Source of the DNA: Bimastos eiseni
Taxonomy: Eukaryota; Annelida; Clitellata; Crassiclitellata; Lumbricidae
DNA: 64,000 nt
Assembly: GCA_959347315.1 (NCBI GenBank)
Contig: OY365810.1
Coordinates: forward strand, 1,540,334 to 1,604,333
Direction: 5' to 3'
The first letter of the stretch is position 1, and each line of letters begins with the position of its first letter. Both the position numbers and the translations under genes were made by a program. This document shows positions 50,393 to 62,520 of the stretch, in pieces. Below the pieces are notes generated by a model, which ran no database searches, was not told where the DNA came from, and was given only the letters and a program-made list of their open reading frames with translations.

Positions 50393-50400
50393 ATATGTAC

Positions 50401-51161
50401 TAATGTAGAAATATCTATATGGAGCCTTTTCCTATGGGATCCAAAGATAATAAAATTTGTATTATTCTTATTCCAATTCCACATGTTGCTATTTTTCTTA
50501 ACAAGAATGTTGTGATTTACAGTATCGAAAACCTTTACAATATCAAAGTATATTCCAATTGAATATTAATTTTTTTTCAAAGGAATTTGAGATGTCAACG
50601 TACATGTAAAATGATTATTTGGGTCATAGCCGTCCTTAAGTCCATTTGGGGCGGAAGCAGTGGCTAAGCGTGACAAGTTCCTCGGGGGTGGCAGGTGGAG
50701 ACGATGAACGCTGCTTAGAATTATACCGATGAGAAAGAGCAAAAGGAAGGGCAGCCACTTCATTTCTATACATGGATAAAAGTTTCCGGTTGATTCATCT
50801 CATATTGCTTGTGTACCATTTAAATGGTCTATTTTAAAACATATCCGTCGCCCTTGATCGTTTATCTGACTCATATAAAAGCACTTAAAAACTGTCCCTC
50901 TCGCAATCTTTGAGAGCAGATTTTCAATCACACAGGATACTGTCCTTAACCTGTAATCTTATCTTCACTTTCTTTATACTTTCTCACCACTCTAATTTTA
51001 AGCATCATTTATCGTCTCCGTCTGAGTATCTGTCATTCTGACCCTTGAGTCTATATCGAGAAAATCTTGCCATGCCTAGTTAATCATTACTTTTAATAAG
51101 CACCTGACTATAAGCTGTTTATCACGATCTGGCATTGTTGGTGCCTTGATACTTATAGATT
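50401..51161. other. No gene seen
   Basis: AT-rich. A minus-strand frame at 50450-50570 (FDTVNHNI-like pieces, KVFDTVNHNILVKKN) hints at a tiny LINE RT remnant, but it is too short to call. Confidence 0.4.
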
Positions 51162-51169
51162 ATGATGAG

Positions 51170-51486
51170 CAGTGCTTTTTTCTGGCGGAACACGCCAGAA
51201 CGGCGCTCCGGCACCTCTTTTTCAAATTAATAAATAATATAATAGTAATTGTGCAAAAACTCTGGAATTGAAAATAAAACTTTACAATTTCAATTGTTTA
51301 CATTCTAAAACTAATAATTAAGATTATGATCATTGTGTCCTATCAAATGAATTTTATTTGGTAGCTAAGTTTAGCGTCATTTCTTTCGACAATAGGGTCT
51401 ACGGATGCGTTCCGGCACCTTTTTCCGTGCGTTATGCACTTTTTTCCATGCTATCCGGCAAATGTTTTCCTAGAAAAAAAGCACTG
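51170..51486. mobile_element. hAT-type MITE, 317 bp
   Basis: A perfect 8-bp TSD ATGATGAG (51162-51169, 51487-51494) with inverted ends CAGTGCTTTTTTCTGG and CAGTGCTTTTTTTCTAGG. The GGCGCTCCGGCACCT / TGCGTTCCGGCACCT motif occurs near both ends. No coding content. Confidence 0.9.
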
Positions 51487-51494
51487 ATGATGAG

Positions 51495-52015
51495 GATTGC
51501 AGGTAACGGGTTTTGGGGATATAAGGAGATACTACGTGTATTTTGCAACAGTAATTGTTAGATAATAAGAGTGCTGGTTTTTATTCATTTTAATATTTGT
51601 ATTAAAACGATTCTAACGTGTTAATAATAGTAACAGCATTATTATTATTTTCTTCCAAGATATATGTAGGCCTGCACATGATCCCTAATGATGGGCTCTG
51701 ATCTGGAATGTGGAAGATGATTTTGTTGATGGAAAAATGCCACAAAAACCGTGTGCATTGATTCGCTGGATAACCCTAGATTAGCGCAAGATGAAGGTTG
51801 TCACTCTGTTATCGCCTGATCTGTGCATCTGTGCAAGCCGGTGACCAAGGAGGTTGATCAGTGCGAGGCCATCCTGGTTCACAGGACCCAGAGTTTCAAT
51901 GGCTAGTGCAACACAACAATGCAATGACATTGTTTTCCTATCAGCCTACATCATTTTTATCACTGTCACTATTGTCAACACTATCACCACAATCGCCAAT
52001 ATCTGCCATATTTAC

Positions 52016-52052
<37 letters not shown>

Positions 52053-52077
52053 AATAATAATATTCTGTTACTCTACT
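51495..52077. other. No gene; (TTA)n at 52018-52050
   Basis: AT-rich sequence ending in a short ATT-trinucleotide microsatellite just before a LINE 3' end. Confidence 0.6.
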
Positions 52078-52375
52078 GTGAGTGCACTGGATCGCCGCTC
52101 TCTACGCTCTACTGAGCGAGCCTTGCTCATTGTCCCATTTGCCCGTACAACTACCAAACAGAAACGTGCCTTTTCAGTGGTTGGCCCCTCGCTCTGGAAC
52201 ATGCTCCCGTTGGCGTTGCTGTTGTCGCCAAGGGTTCACTCAGACTCATTTTATACTTGCCTTAGAAATGTTCTTTTTAACCGTGCTGGAGTCAGGAGCG
52301 CTCCTGAGTAGTAGCCTTGAAGGTGCGCTATATAAATCTCTGTGCTGAATGAATGAATGAACGAATGAATGAATA
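52078..52375 (+). mobile_element. LINE ORF2 3' end with GAAT tail
   Basis: The frame KQKRAFSVVGPSLWNMLPLA and SDSFYTCLRNVLFNRAG ends at TAG 52309-52311. It is followed by CTTGAAGGTGCGCTATATAAAT and a (GAAT)n tail at 52347-52375. This is the complete 3' terminus of a CR1-like LINE, 5'-truncated. Confidence 0.75.
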
Positions 52376-53040
52376 TTAGTATTATTAGTGCTATCTTTGG
52401 TTCGCTAAGTGGATGGCCTAGATGATCGCAAATAATTGTTGCAGTGTTCATGTGCGCAGGTCGTCTAATTTACATCTACAATCAAAACCGATGCTCAGCA
52501 TTCTACCAACGCTGCCTAACTAGATGATGTTGAAGTTTGACCTTGGATGGCCAACTTCGTCGCGTTCACGTTCCAATTCCAACTCCATAACGTTAGCATC
52601 TTTTAGCCAGTAGGCCTACCTTCCACCCGATGGCTCTATCGACTCGAGTGGGTCTGGCGCTAACGCCCTGTCTCGGCTCGGGTTGCATTCCACTTGCTCC
52701 AGATGTTTCTAGAGCGACTTGCGCCGTTCATGGTTGAAGTTTTCATCCAAATCGCCTGTCATCTGAAGGTCACCCATTTTGCTTAACATGCTCATTTCTC
52801 ATCCCGGCCTTATTCGTGTTATTTTCGTTTCTTCATTATTGCCCACCTGCGTGTGGACTCAATTTGAACGATTCGAATGAACACGTTCTTTTAAAAATTT
52901 ACATAATTTTTATATAAATACTATTTGTTGTCATGTACCCGTAGTGCGTTTGCAGACGGTACTAAAGAATGTACTTATTTAATTTTTATATTATAATTAT
53001 TATTATCAGAGTCTTCAATGTAAATTAATGGTGAGTCATC
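52376..53040. other. No gene seen
   Basis: No open frame or repeat of note. Confidence 0.5.
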
Positions 53041-53275
53041 GCATTAATATTAGTATTATAATTTTTTACTATAATTATTATTATTATTATTTAATATTAT
53101 TATTGGCATTATTATTATTATCATTATTATTATTTTTGCTATTATTATCATCATCGTCGTCGTCATCGTGATGATCGTGATCGTCGTCGTCATCATCATC
53201 ATCATCATCGTCGTCGTCGTCGTTGTCATTGTCGTCATCATCATCATCGGCGTCGTCGTCGTAATCGCCATTTCT
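53041..53275. repeat. ATT / ATC / GTC trinucleotide microsatellite
   Basis: Long ATT-type repeats grade into ATC and CGT repeats. The Met/Thr-rich and Ile/Val-rich frames over it are artefacts. Confidence 0.95.
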
Positions 53276-53739
53276 CCTTTTTGCTTAGTCACTTCGTGTA
53301 TTTTTTTAGCATTTCATTGTGGAATAGAATTACAAACATGGTATGTGCTGGAATGAGAAGATTATAGGAGCCAATGCATTGGACCACAATCATGCATGTT
53401 CTGAAGAGAAGTCTATTCAGGTTCTAAACATGATGTTCAACTGAAAGGGGAACTGCTAGTTTTGTGAGGATGCAGAGAACCTATTGCAATCAGAGGTTCA
53501 ATTCTTAAAGTGTCGAAGGTCAGCTTGGAGTCAATAAATGAATCAATCAATTAATCAGAATTTTAGTGTTGGTATTTATTTTAGGGATCGACCATGATAG
53601 CTTGAATTAATTTTCTTATTCAATGCGCGTGGTCGTATTTTCAAAGCCTTTCGAGGAAAGCAAAGCACACTATTTTATTAAATTTATGTCTATTGGTATT
53701 GTATTGTGCATAGGTGATCCAGATGGGTATGCCTATTCT

Positions 53740-53877
53740 TTAATCTATATGTAATGTAATGTAATGCAATGTAATATAATGTCATGGAGCACTTATATAC
53801 CGACACTCCAATCATGACTCAACGCATAGCTAAATATAGAACAGGAAAGTCTTCAGGCGCTTCCGGAGGTTAGCATG

Positions 53878-53923
<46 letters not shown>

Positions 53924-54330
53924 GACAGAGAGAGTGAGCACCTTTTTCCGAAGAGGCAGAGGAGACTGTTCCATCTGGTGGAATCCACGTAGGCGAAGCG
54001 CCTGGATTAGGCCGTTGCAGAGCGCATGCGGGGAACCACCAGAAGTTCGTAGACAGAGGAACGAAGAGAAAATCGGTGCGAAATAGAGAAGACCCTAGTG
54101 CAAAGAGCTAGAAGGTAGGCATGGCAGGACCAAAAAGACAGTTACGCACCAACGCAAGGGTCTTGAAACGAATGCGCTAAAGTGCTGGAAGCCAGTGCTG
54201 CATCAAAAGAGAGTCGGTTCAAGTCAAAAACATAATCAGCAGGAGATGTCCGGTCAAAATCTGTTAAGACGGCAATGACCATTGAGTATATATGCGAGAT
54301 GAACAGCCGTATTACAATACCACACTAATA
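53740..54330. repeat. TGTAA repeat, (GA)n/(ACAG)n microsatellite and unknown repeat
   Basis: TAATG units at 53752-53782, then GA/GACA repeats at 53877-53935. The flanking sequence 53786-54260 is unique-looking, moderately GC-rich and non-coding; it may be an old SINE or LINE 5' region, which I cannot prove. Confidence 0.5.
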
Positions 54331-54876
54331 GGCTTATGATAAGGCACGATATGTTTTATGACGTGACGAATATCCTTTACTCACATAATGATCATTTTAA
54401 AACTTCATTCTACAGAAGTACTTGTTCAAGTCAGGATCCAATTCGTGGCTTTTACATGTAAAGACAGTGTTGATATGGTATTTCGTGTCATTATTTTCAG
54501 ACCAAAACCTCTTTCAAATTTTCCGAATGCTTGTTAAAAATCGCTCTGTCATTCAATCTCAAACCATAGCCTGAAACTCAACCTTAAAACTCGAGCTTGA
54601 GACTCAGCCTTTGAGCAAAGTCTAACCAACATCTCACTGCGGTGAGGGGGGGCCACTTGCATCAACCAAGTGGGGAAGCCATCAGTGGTGAAAAATTAGG
54701 ATTAAGTACCATCTAGGGAGCCACGCGGGGTGGTAAGGCTCTGCAAAAACCCTGAACATTGCCTAATGCGAATGAAAAAAAATGACGGGATGGATTGATC
54801 TCAAATAGATTGCTCTTTGGACGTTCATAATAAATTTGGATGTCAGGTCTTGATGGATTAAAAAAATTCCTTTTAG

Positions 54877-55018
54877 CTATGGAGTAGTGATATTGGAGAT
54901 ATTATCTGGAGACATCCCGTACAAAGACCTTGAACCACAAACAAATTGATTTATGGAGAGTTGAATAATTTACATGTGAAAGAGTCATTTCCAGACGATA
55001 ATCAGCTACTTCTTAAGA
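54877..55018 (+). pseudogene. Kinase exon-3 relative (copy 3)
   Basis: It is preceded by acceptor TTTTAG and followed by donor GA/GTAAGT, like the intact exon 3. It encodes SYGVVILEILSGDIPYKDLEP, then a TGA inside the conserved stretch and a short deletion. The surrounding intron (about 54330-54560) also matches 17050-17310. Confidence 0.85.
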
Positions 55019-55309
55019 GTAAGTTGAAACTATGCACACTAACATTTCTTCCGTTTATATTTATATAATATTCAATCAAGAACGTCGCGGTTACATTCTG
55101 ATAACCGAAGTCATAATTCATATTTACTAGATTTTCACATACAATCAATTAACTTTCACCTTTGTCCTTTCTGTTTTTACTGGCTTACTTCCTTCTTGCT
55201 GGACCGCACTCTTATGGCTCTACTAGGTCTCCACGGGGTCCTGCGCCATATGGTCTGCCCATGCCATTCTTGGTCCTCTCTTAAACAGAGTCTTCCAAGC
55301 GTATGCCTA

Positions 55310-55830
55310 CATTCTGGCAAGGTAGGTGACATTGGCTGTGGAAACAACTAGCGAAACCACTGAACCTTTCAGGCTTGGATGTCATCAAATCGCCTACGAC
55401 CAAGACATAGCTCATCTGGCTTGGACCCTCCAGCAACTCGCAAAGATAGATATAGGACTCCTCGTCTTGAGGTCTCCGCACCTGTCTTTCTCTTTATCGG
55501 TCCAAGATATATGAATCTACTCTGTCGTAGCTGTTATTATCCGTATCGACAACTTCGAATTGGTTTCCCGCTGCCTCTCCATCTTATCTGCTGCGCCAGC
55601 GGAGCTACTTGTCCCCAGTGCGCGGACTGCTATCCGACAGCATCGTGCTTTCTCTTTAGCTGGTTCGGTGACCTGGAATGACCTTCCAGTGGCACTGCGT
55701 CTCACGCCAATAAGTCAATCTGCCCTATTCTCCTCTGGCTTAAAGGCTGTTCTGTATGACATAGGTTGGTCAAGAAGCGTTTCTGAGAAGATGACCTTGA
55801 AGGGGCGTTATATGTAATTATTGTAATAAT
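55310..55830 (+). mobile_element. LINE ORF2 3' end
   Basis: Frames give ELLVPSARTAIRQHRAFSLA, SVTWNDLPVALRLTPISQSA and LKAVLYDIGWS, then the family 3' end CTTGAAGGGGCGTTATATGTAA. The upstream part is frameshifted. Confidence 0.7.
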
Positions 55831-56305
55831 AATGATGTCAAATTCAACTTATATCTGTTCATTCTACTCAATCGGCTCGATTATGACACATACACTATGT
55901 TTGTTTGACATTATTTATTAGATTGGCTCTTCTGAATGCCCGAATGCGGGTTTGCATTGGTGTGCCATTGGCTAAGGAGCTGCCTATTAGACGCCACAGC
56001 GATTGAAAATTTGAAATTATTAATAAACTTTTATGAATATGTATATTAGAGCCACTTTCTACTATTGTTTTATTCAAGTTCGTGTAATGAAATGGCTTTG
56101 TTGATTGAGCGCCAGTTTTGAAGACATCACTTTGTTCAGTGCAATTTGTGTGGAAACTATTATTTTGAGTGGTAGCTAAACACAATTCGTACACACATGC
56201 TTGATTATCACAGAGGTTAGAGTTGATCTCTATGGTTAAATAAATAAATAATTATTAGTCGTCGGAAAGAAGTTAGATCTGAACTCACTGTGTATCATTG
56301 TATAG

Positions 56306-56374
56306 AATGCTGGAAGTCCGTCTACGTAGAAAGACCTTCGTTTTCTGATATAATATGCTTTCTAAAGCATATAG
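56306..56374 (+). pseudogene. Kinase exon-4 relative (copy 3)
   Basis: Exactly 69 nt between TATAG/A and G/GTATGC, as in the intact exon 4. It encodes CWKSVYVERPSFSDI, keeping CW and RPSF, in phase 1 at both ends. It belongs with 54877-55018 and 59098-59290. Confidence 0.8.
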
Positions 56375-56529
56375 GTATGCGGATATTTCACCTTTATGTA
56401 GATAAAATGTTTGAGGTAATAGTATCATAATCCTGTTTTCAATAATATTATATTATGTCTGATTACACTACTCAATCTTTACTTTAAGCTAATTCAATAG
56501 CGACTGCTTGGACAACACTACAGTGTATT

Positions 56530-58395
56530 AGAATAGCGGTTCTCAACCTTAAGTTTTGTTGTACCCCAGACTAAAACAATTTTAGTGTGCGTACCCCAAC
56601 AGACAAAACTCGTCAGGAACGTTCTTTGGAAAAAACATACTTATTCCAGCGACCAGTCCAGAGCTTCACATAAGATATTATGTCGTGAACGTCATGCCAT
56701 TAATTTGGCGCCGATGTTTCAGTTGAGACTCAAAATTATTTGGAAATGGATAAAGCGCCATTGTCGTTTCTTGTTGGCCAGGTTTATTTTACACATGGAC
56801 AACTGCCACAAATGATTAACGGCTCTGTAATTAAAGACGTAGAGGACGCATACAGTGACGTAGCGAGGGTCAAGGGGGCGAACCGACCCAGGCGGCACTT
56901 GTCCTAGGGTCGGCATTTTCGGTAAAAATGTAAAAAAAATTATTGTTTTATAAGTTGAATTCTTCAGGATTCTTTTAGCTTCTGTCTAAACCTGACACAA
57001 TGCTGTTTAGTTTTTTTCGACTTAAAACTAACATATACGATATGCCGAAGTACCATAAAAATGATTGAATGGTATCTAGTGTTTATAGATATCAGAGCAT
57101 CTAGACCTCATCTAATTTGGCGCCATAGGCAGTCATCTATATAAGAACGCCCCACCCCAGTTGCATAAACAGTAAGATGTGAAAATATATATGGTCAGAT
57201 ACACACTGCACGGGGCACATACAAATGTTTTTTTCAAAATATATAGACGATTCTAGCGTAGGAAAATTCATAGAGAAAGAGCGAGAGATTAAATATCGTT
57301 GTTGGAATTGGAATTAGCCTAAAACTAGTTTTTGATAACCAATTTATGAATTTCTTTTTGCATCATTATAGAATTATAGCCCATTCCTCAAAACAATGCC
57401 TCATTATTTCTAAAATTCGGCGCTCCTATATTTGACGCCCTAGGCGGCTTCCTATGTCGCTCTTGCCAGGAGCCGGCCCTGATAGACATGGCCCAATAGA
57501 GAATTTAGATATTATTTTTATTACTCAGTTTATTTAATTCGATAGGTGCGATAGTAATAGAGAAATTAAATAGCGTCCTCTTACGATTTAATATAATACA
57601 AACTTGCAGCCGACGGCATCATATGCGCTGTTTATTTTTATTTATTATTTTAATCGGAACCTGATTTCAAATCACCGGCTAAATATATTTACGCTAATTT
57701 TAGTTAAAAATGGAAAAAAATATTAATTACTGTTGTGACTTTGTTTACTTTTGTACATTTATTAGATTAAATTGGCTGCGTTTGGTAGCGGAAGTATCCA
57801 GGAAGCAGGAATGCGCCGTGACAAGGGCCTACAGCCTATATCCATGTTGTTTAATATTTTAATTTAGTGGGAATGAAAGTATGAAACCGTACCGTATCCG
57901 TAATCTGTATGATAAGTTACCAGTTACTAGTATATTATATTTACTATGCTTAGTATAGTCCCATCACGATTAAATGGCATTTATTTAGGACTTTCGTTTT
58001 ACTGTTTCAGTTTTTATTTTTTCTTAACTTTATACTTTTCTATCTAACCTGCAAGACGTTCAGTAGGCTAACTTTATTGTGAGGCTTGCTTTTTTGTTTG
58101 CTTTATAAATTGCTCATGTCTAATTAACACTATCTCATTCTATTTCCTTATTTTTTTATCAAATGATAGCGCATTATAATTATTCAAATAGTTTTTATTT
58201 TGACTGTTACTAACCTATAATGAATTGAATACTGAATAATGTATAATGAAAACACTCAAAGCAGGCGTCTTTTGCCTATAGCCTGTATTGCATATCCCGG
58301 GATATGCACAAGAATAAAGTGATGGAAATAATGGAGAGGGGCGGCATTTTGTAGCTTCGTCTCAGGCGGCATTCTGCCTGGCTACCCCACTGGGC
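56530..58395. mobile_element. Cluster of decayed hAT-like elements
   Basis: GCGGTTCTCAACCTTAAG at 56536 is a common hAT MITE start. CAGTGACGTAGCGAGG (56851) and the inverted CAGTGGGGTAGCCAGG ending at 58394 look like the ends of one 1.5-kb element, but the flanking 8-mers match poorly. GGCGGC-rich motifs follow each end. No transposase is seen. Confidence 0.4.
57093..57481. mobile_element. Nested hAT-type MITE, 389 bp
   Basis: Flanked by near-identical 8-mers ATAGATAT and ATAGACAT. The right end inverted is CAGGGCCGGCTCCTGGCAAG, a classic hAT MITE terminus. The left end starts CAGAGCATCTAGACC, so it is more diverged. GGCGCC/GGCGCT blocks mirror each other internally. Confidence 0.55.
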
Positions 58396-58930
58396 GTAGA
58401 TAAATTTCTTTATAATTATAACATATCTGTCCGTGTTGTTATTGACATCATGTATTTACTACGTTTTTTTGCATATATATTATCTTGAGTTGCTCGTGTG
58501 ATTGTGATTTGGAGAACATTGCAAACTCTTGTGACTGATTCTTAACGACACAGGAAGTTTATTATTTTGATGATTCTCTGAAGAATCTATGTTTTAATAA
58601 TATAATCACACAATACTCTTAATAGGCCTATTTCGTGTTCTTTTATGAACGAACCCTGATGGTAAGCTATTTAAAATGCAATCGTTTGCTTTTTGTTTAT
58701 ATTCTCTATCTATCCCTGCCATTCGGGGACGGTTGACAATCGTGCCATGGTACGATAAGCATGATGCCTATACCTTGTTCTTTGCAAATATTTATTTAAA
58801 TTCCTCATAATACTTCTGATTTTATGAATATTTGAAACTCTTATGAATATTCCATGTTAAGATACAAGGTGTTTAATTGGCGATTCTTTTTAAGATGGTG
58901 TTTTGAAAATTTAGCCACTCAAAGCTTTAA
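58396..58930. other. No intact gene; 5' sequence of the propeller copy
   Basis: Contains pieces resembling the intron region 36180-36280 (GATGATTCTC, GTGTTCTT) before the propeller exon, sometimes twice (about 58560-58680 and 58850-58960). No gene is called. Confidence 0.45.
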
Positions 58931-59097
58931 ATTTTGTGTTCTTCTAAGAATGAACCCTGACAATATTGAAAACGCATTTGTTGTTGCTCCACTTGTCTTC
59001 TCTATGTGTCTGTTGTGCCACTCTCGACATTCCATTGATCTCTTTATGTCGTCGTTTTTAGTTAATTACTTGAGGTGTTGCTTATGTGTTTGTCCAG

Positions 59098-59290
59098 GTA
59101 AATACAAAACGAGTTCAGTCTAAGTTCAGACCATTAGAAAAGAATCAGCAGAAGGCAAAATGAGGACGTTTGCGATCCTAGACAAAGTTTGTTTGTTGGT
59201 AGTGGAAATACTTCAGAAGTTGAGGTTTACGATTCGATGAAACTGTGTTTCCTTCGTCGATGGTATTTGAAGGAGTTAAATCTTCCATGG
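59098..59290 (+). pseudogene. NHL propeller exon relative (copy 3)
   Basis: The acceptor TTTGTCCAG/G in phase 1 matches the position of the intact acceptor at 36386. The sequence goes GKYKTSSV then a stop; further on, in another frame, SEVEVYDSM and RRWYLKELNLP match SEVEVYDSI and RRWNLKELSNP of the intact exon. It is truncated after about 190 nt. Confidence 0.8.
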
Positions 59291-59451
59291 TACCCACCAG
59301 GCCGTTTCCAAACTTCGATATCTCGGTCATACTGATTCGTATCTATATATATTAAATATTTTGCAAGCCTACACAGGAATCAACTATATTATGATCCTTG
59401 AAAGTTTTAATTTGAACTTGCTTTAAATGACGTGACAGTGAACACCGCGGA

Positions 59452-59538
59452 TTTAAAGTAAATAGACGAACGCTTGGCAATACAGCCTACAGTTTGACTG
59501 TAGCCTGTATTGCCAAGCGTTCGTTTATTTACTTTAAA
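59452..59538. repeat. Foldback: 42-bp arms with a 3-nt loop
   Basis: The left arm 59452-59493 and right arm 59497-59538 are reverse complements with two mismatches, separated by TTG. The core is GAACGCTTGGCAATACAG. A transcript would form a very long hairpin; in DNA it would be a near-perfect palindrome. Confidence 0.9.
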
Positions 59539-60450
59539 GAAGAATTGGCTGAAGAACTCCACTCGACTGCGACTCGACTGAACACAACTGCGACGACTCT
59601 CCCTCACTCGCCTGAAGAGCACTTCGAATAACACCCTCTCCTCTTCCGAATAATCGTCAATTGATGACGTCAGACATGGTGCCTAATAACAACTATATAG
59701 GCCGACCGAAATATTGAAGTGTCTGTCATCCTTCACCACTGTTTAGCGGATGTTAAACAGCTTTGCTTCTTCTTCTGAGACCATCCAGAAACTGGGCAAC
59801 TGTGGCAGACGTTGCCAGTCCACGTGCCAGGAAATGCTTTGTTACCGTACATCTCTCCGGATTGTTAAAATCTGTTTACGTTTACAGAAAACAGCTCAAA
59901 TTGTTCAATAAACAGTTTGAACGCAACTCTAAGCATTTGCGCTGAACAGTATAAAGAATCCGATAAATAAATTGCTAACTGACGACGTAACATGAATTAT
60001 AATTAAATAACAGTGATTTTGCTTCCTTGAGATTGTTGGGTGTCTATTAAGTTGTTTTTGCTGCTGATCACGGATATCGCCTTGAAATTATCCTATCACG
60101 TACCGTTTTTAAGAAATTTGTATTTAAAAAAATTTATTTCCACATATTCAACTAAGATATTTCGTTGGAATTGTAATATGCTCCGTTCAACTGGGGCATG
60201 TCCAGGCATGCACTTAGGGCATGTTGCAAAATGTTTGTGTTATAGTTGGTACAGCTCGGGTATGCATGAGCATGATAATTCTGAAAGAAAATAGCCAGCA
60301 AAAGAAATAGCGCTGTATAAGACACTTGCATATAACAAATATGCTACTCAGGCATGTAATATATATTTATAGATCAGTTTCTTTATTTTATACATCATTA
60401 ATCAAGGTATATCATAGGGTTCTTTCAAGCTGCACAACAATTGAGCCAGT

Positions 60451-60519
60451 CTCTCTATCTCTCTCTCTCTCTCTCCCTCTCTTTTTCTCTCTGTCTCTGT
60501 CTCTGTCTCTGTCTGTCTG

Positions 60520-60553
<34 letters not shown>

Positions 60554-60650
60554 TCCCTCTCTCTTTTTCTCTCTGTCTCTGTCTCTGTCTCTGTCTGTCT
60601 GTCTCTCTCTCTCTCTGTCTCTCTCTCTCTCTGTCTGGCTCTCTCTCTCT
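60451..60650. repeat. (TC)n / (TCTG)n microsatellite
   Basis: The counterpart of 7733-7912. Ser/Leu-rich and Arg/Glu-rich frames over it are artefacts. Confidence 0.95.
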
Positions 60651-62318
60651 GCGTACATCAAACATCAACATGCATGAATTCATGATAGACATCCAGAGAG
60701 ATTAGCAGACATACGAATGGACTTGTTAAACAGACGGACATAGATGTATGCACATCGAATGGCAACGAATGTAATGTAAGTAGGGCCTATACAATGTACG
60801 TCGAATGATCGCTTACAACAGCTAGAGATTTGTTTTGATAACATTTAGTCAAAACTATTCCATATGCTATAAACCTTGTATAAGCGAAGGCTGTTGCACC
60901 TGTTCTAAACAGCATGTTAGACCTTTTGACTCTTATTCACTGGTGTTTACTTGCACATACGGCTCTTCTAAAGCCTAAGCCCTACTTCGTGCTTTATAAT
61001 AAAGGAAGTACCGAGAGTGGCTCTCTATCGGTAGGGTCGGTCATGCTTCAGTAAAGAGGCAATTCCTTACTTTCACCCATTGTGTGCTATATAGTTATTT
61101 ACACATTGTCATATAGTGAATTCAAAAAGGATTTTATTAGCAAACTTTGTTGTACGCGTAGGCCGACACTGCTGCACAGGCTGATAAGCTGCGCTTGTTC
61201 AATGCGTTAAGTGTAAAGGTAAAACCGCATAAAGCGATAGGCCACTTATATATGCAAAGCGTCAATCCCCGGTTTATTCATAAGAACTATTGTACTTAGG
61301 TCAAAGAGATACAGGATCTATCTGTTGCTTGAAGACGAGAGTAACAGAAGCAAAATTAATGAACATCTACTGAAATTTGTGCTTGGTTAGAAAATCAATT
61401 GGAAGGTGAAGGAATTCAAGGATCCCGGTAAGGTTCATTTACAGATTGAAGAAGTAGCTTTTACATAAAATCTTATGAGTTAGGCCTATGTCGATGAATT
61501 TGATGTTGATGATGGTAGGGAACGACGTGTGTTGTGGATCGTAGGCAGTTATGCAAGACGCCTTTTTTATAAGACCAATAATTAAAATTATTTTAATCAA
61601 TGCCGCCAATGAGTGGAAGAGGAATTGGTCAACCTTATAGGAGATAATATGGACATCAAACTCGGTCCCTCTTATGAGTTAGGCCTATGTCGATGAATTT
61701 GATGTTGATGATGGTAGGGAACGAAATGTGTTGTGGATAGTAGGCAGTTATGGAAGACGCCCTCTCGGTCTCTCAGCTCTGCATCCTAGGGTGCCATTCA
61801 TTACTCAATTCCCCCTTCGCATTTCATTATATATCGCATTAATTATTAAACGTAGAGTTTCAGATGGAAGTGTAGTTTAATTAATTAGTATGTTCTAAAT
61901 TTCAGCCGACGGGCGAATTGAACAAGCGCAGGTTTATCAGCCTGTGCAGCAGTATAGGCCTACTCGCACAACCATCATAGGAATTGGTACTGCCTCTCAC
62001 GCCCCTCCCTTCAGACATCATAGACCTACAGCCCTACAACAACATACATGCAGACAAAGAGATAGAAGGACATGCCATTTTAATGACATTGCATGTAATA
62101 TACGTAGATAACTATTACATAGCGCCTTCCAAGCGTCTTCAGACTCATTTAGGCCGTGATTCTGCCCGCGGCCCAGGTGAGGATGCATTGATATTCGTCC
62201 ATCGATTTTGTTGTCAGAGACAGACTCTATCACTGTACCTCGATTTTGCTTAGTTTTTCACTTGGATTAATGAGTGTTTTGAGCCTTCTATCCGTTCAGT
62301 TGTACGCCTTATTGAGTG

Positions 62319-62520
62319 ATCCTATAAAATGTGGTCCGTTCACCATATACTGAACTCTATACTTTTCTCTCATTATTTCTGTACATTGCCTATTGCACAA
62401 TTATATGGGCTTCGGTCTACAAGTCTAATTTATCGAAATTGGAAGCTGCACAAAAGACGGCTGTGAGATTTGTTGCAGGCCTGCACAATTGTAGAGCTCA
62501 CTTTAGTCCATTTTTTTAAT
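62319..62520 (+). mobile_element. LINE reverse-transcriptase tail fragment
   Basis: The frame YCTIIWASVYKSNLSKLEAA then QKTAVRFVAGLHNCRAH is the conserved post-RT block of CR1-like LINEs. Absent from duplication copy 1. Confidence 0.75.

Noticed and set aside
53056..53356. Met/Thr-rich and Ile/Val-rich frames
   Set aside because: Trinucleotide microsatellite artefacts.
60402..60692. Arg/Glu-rich and Ser/Leu-rich open frames
   Set aside because: Microsatellite artefacts, as at 7.7 kb.
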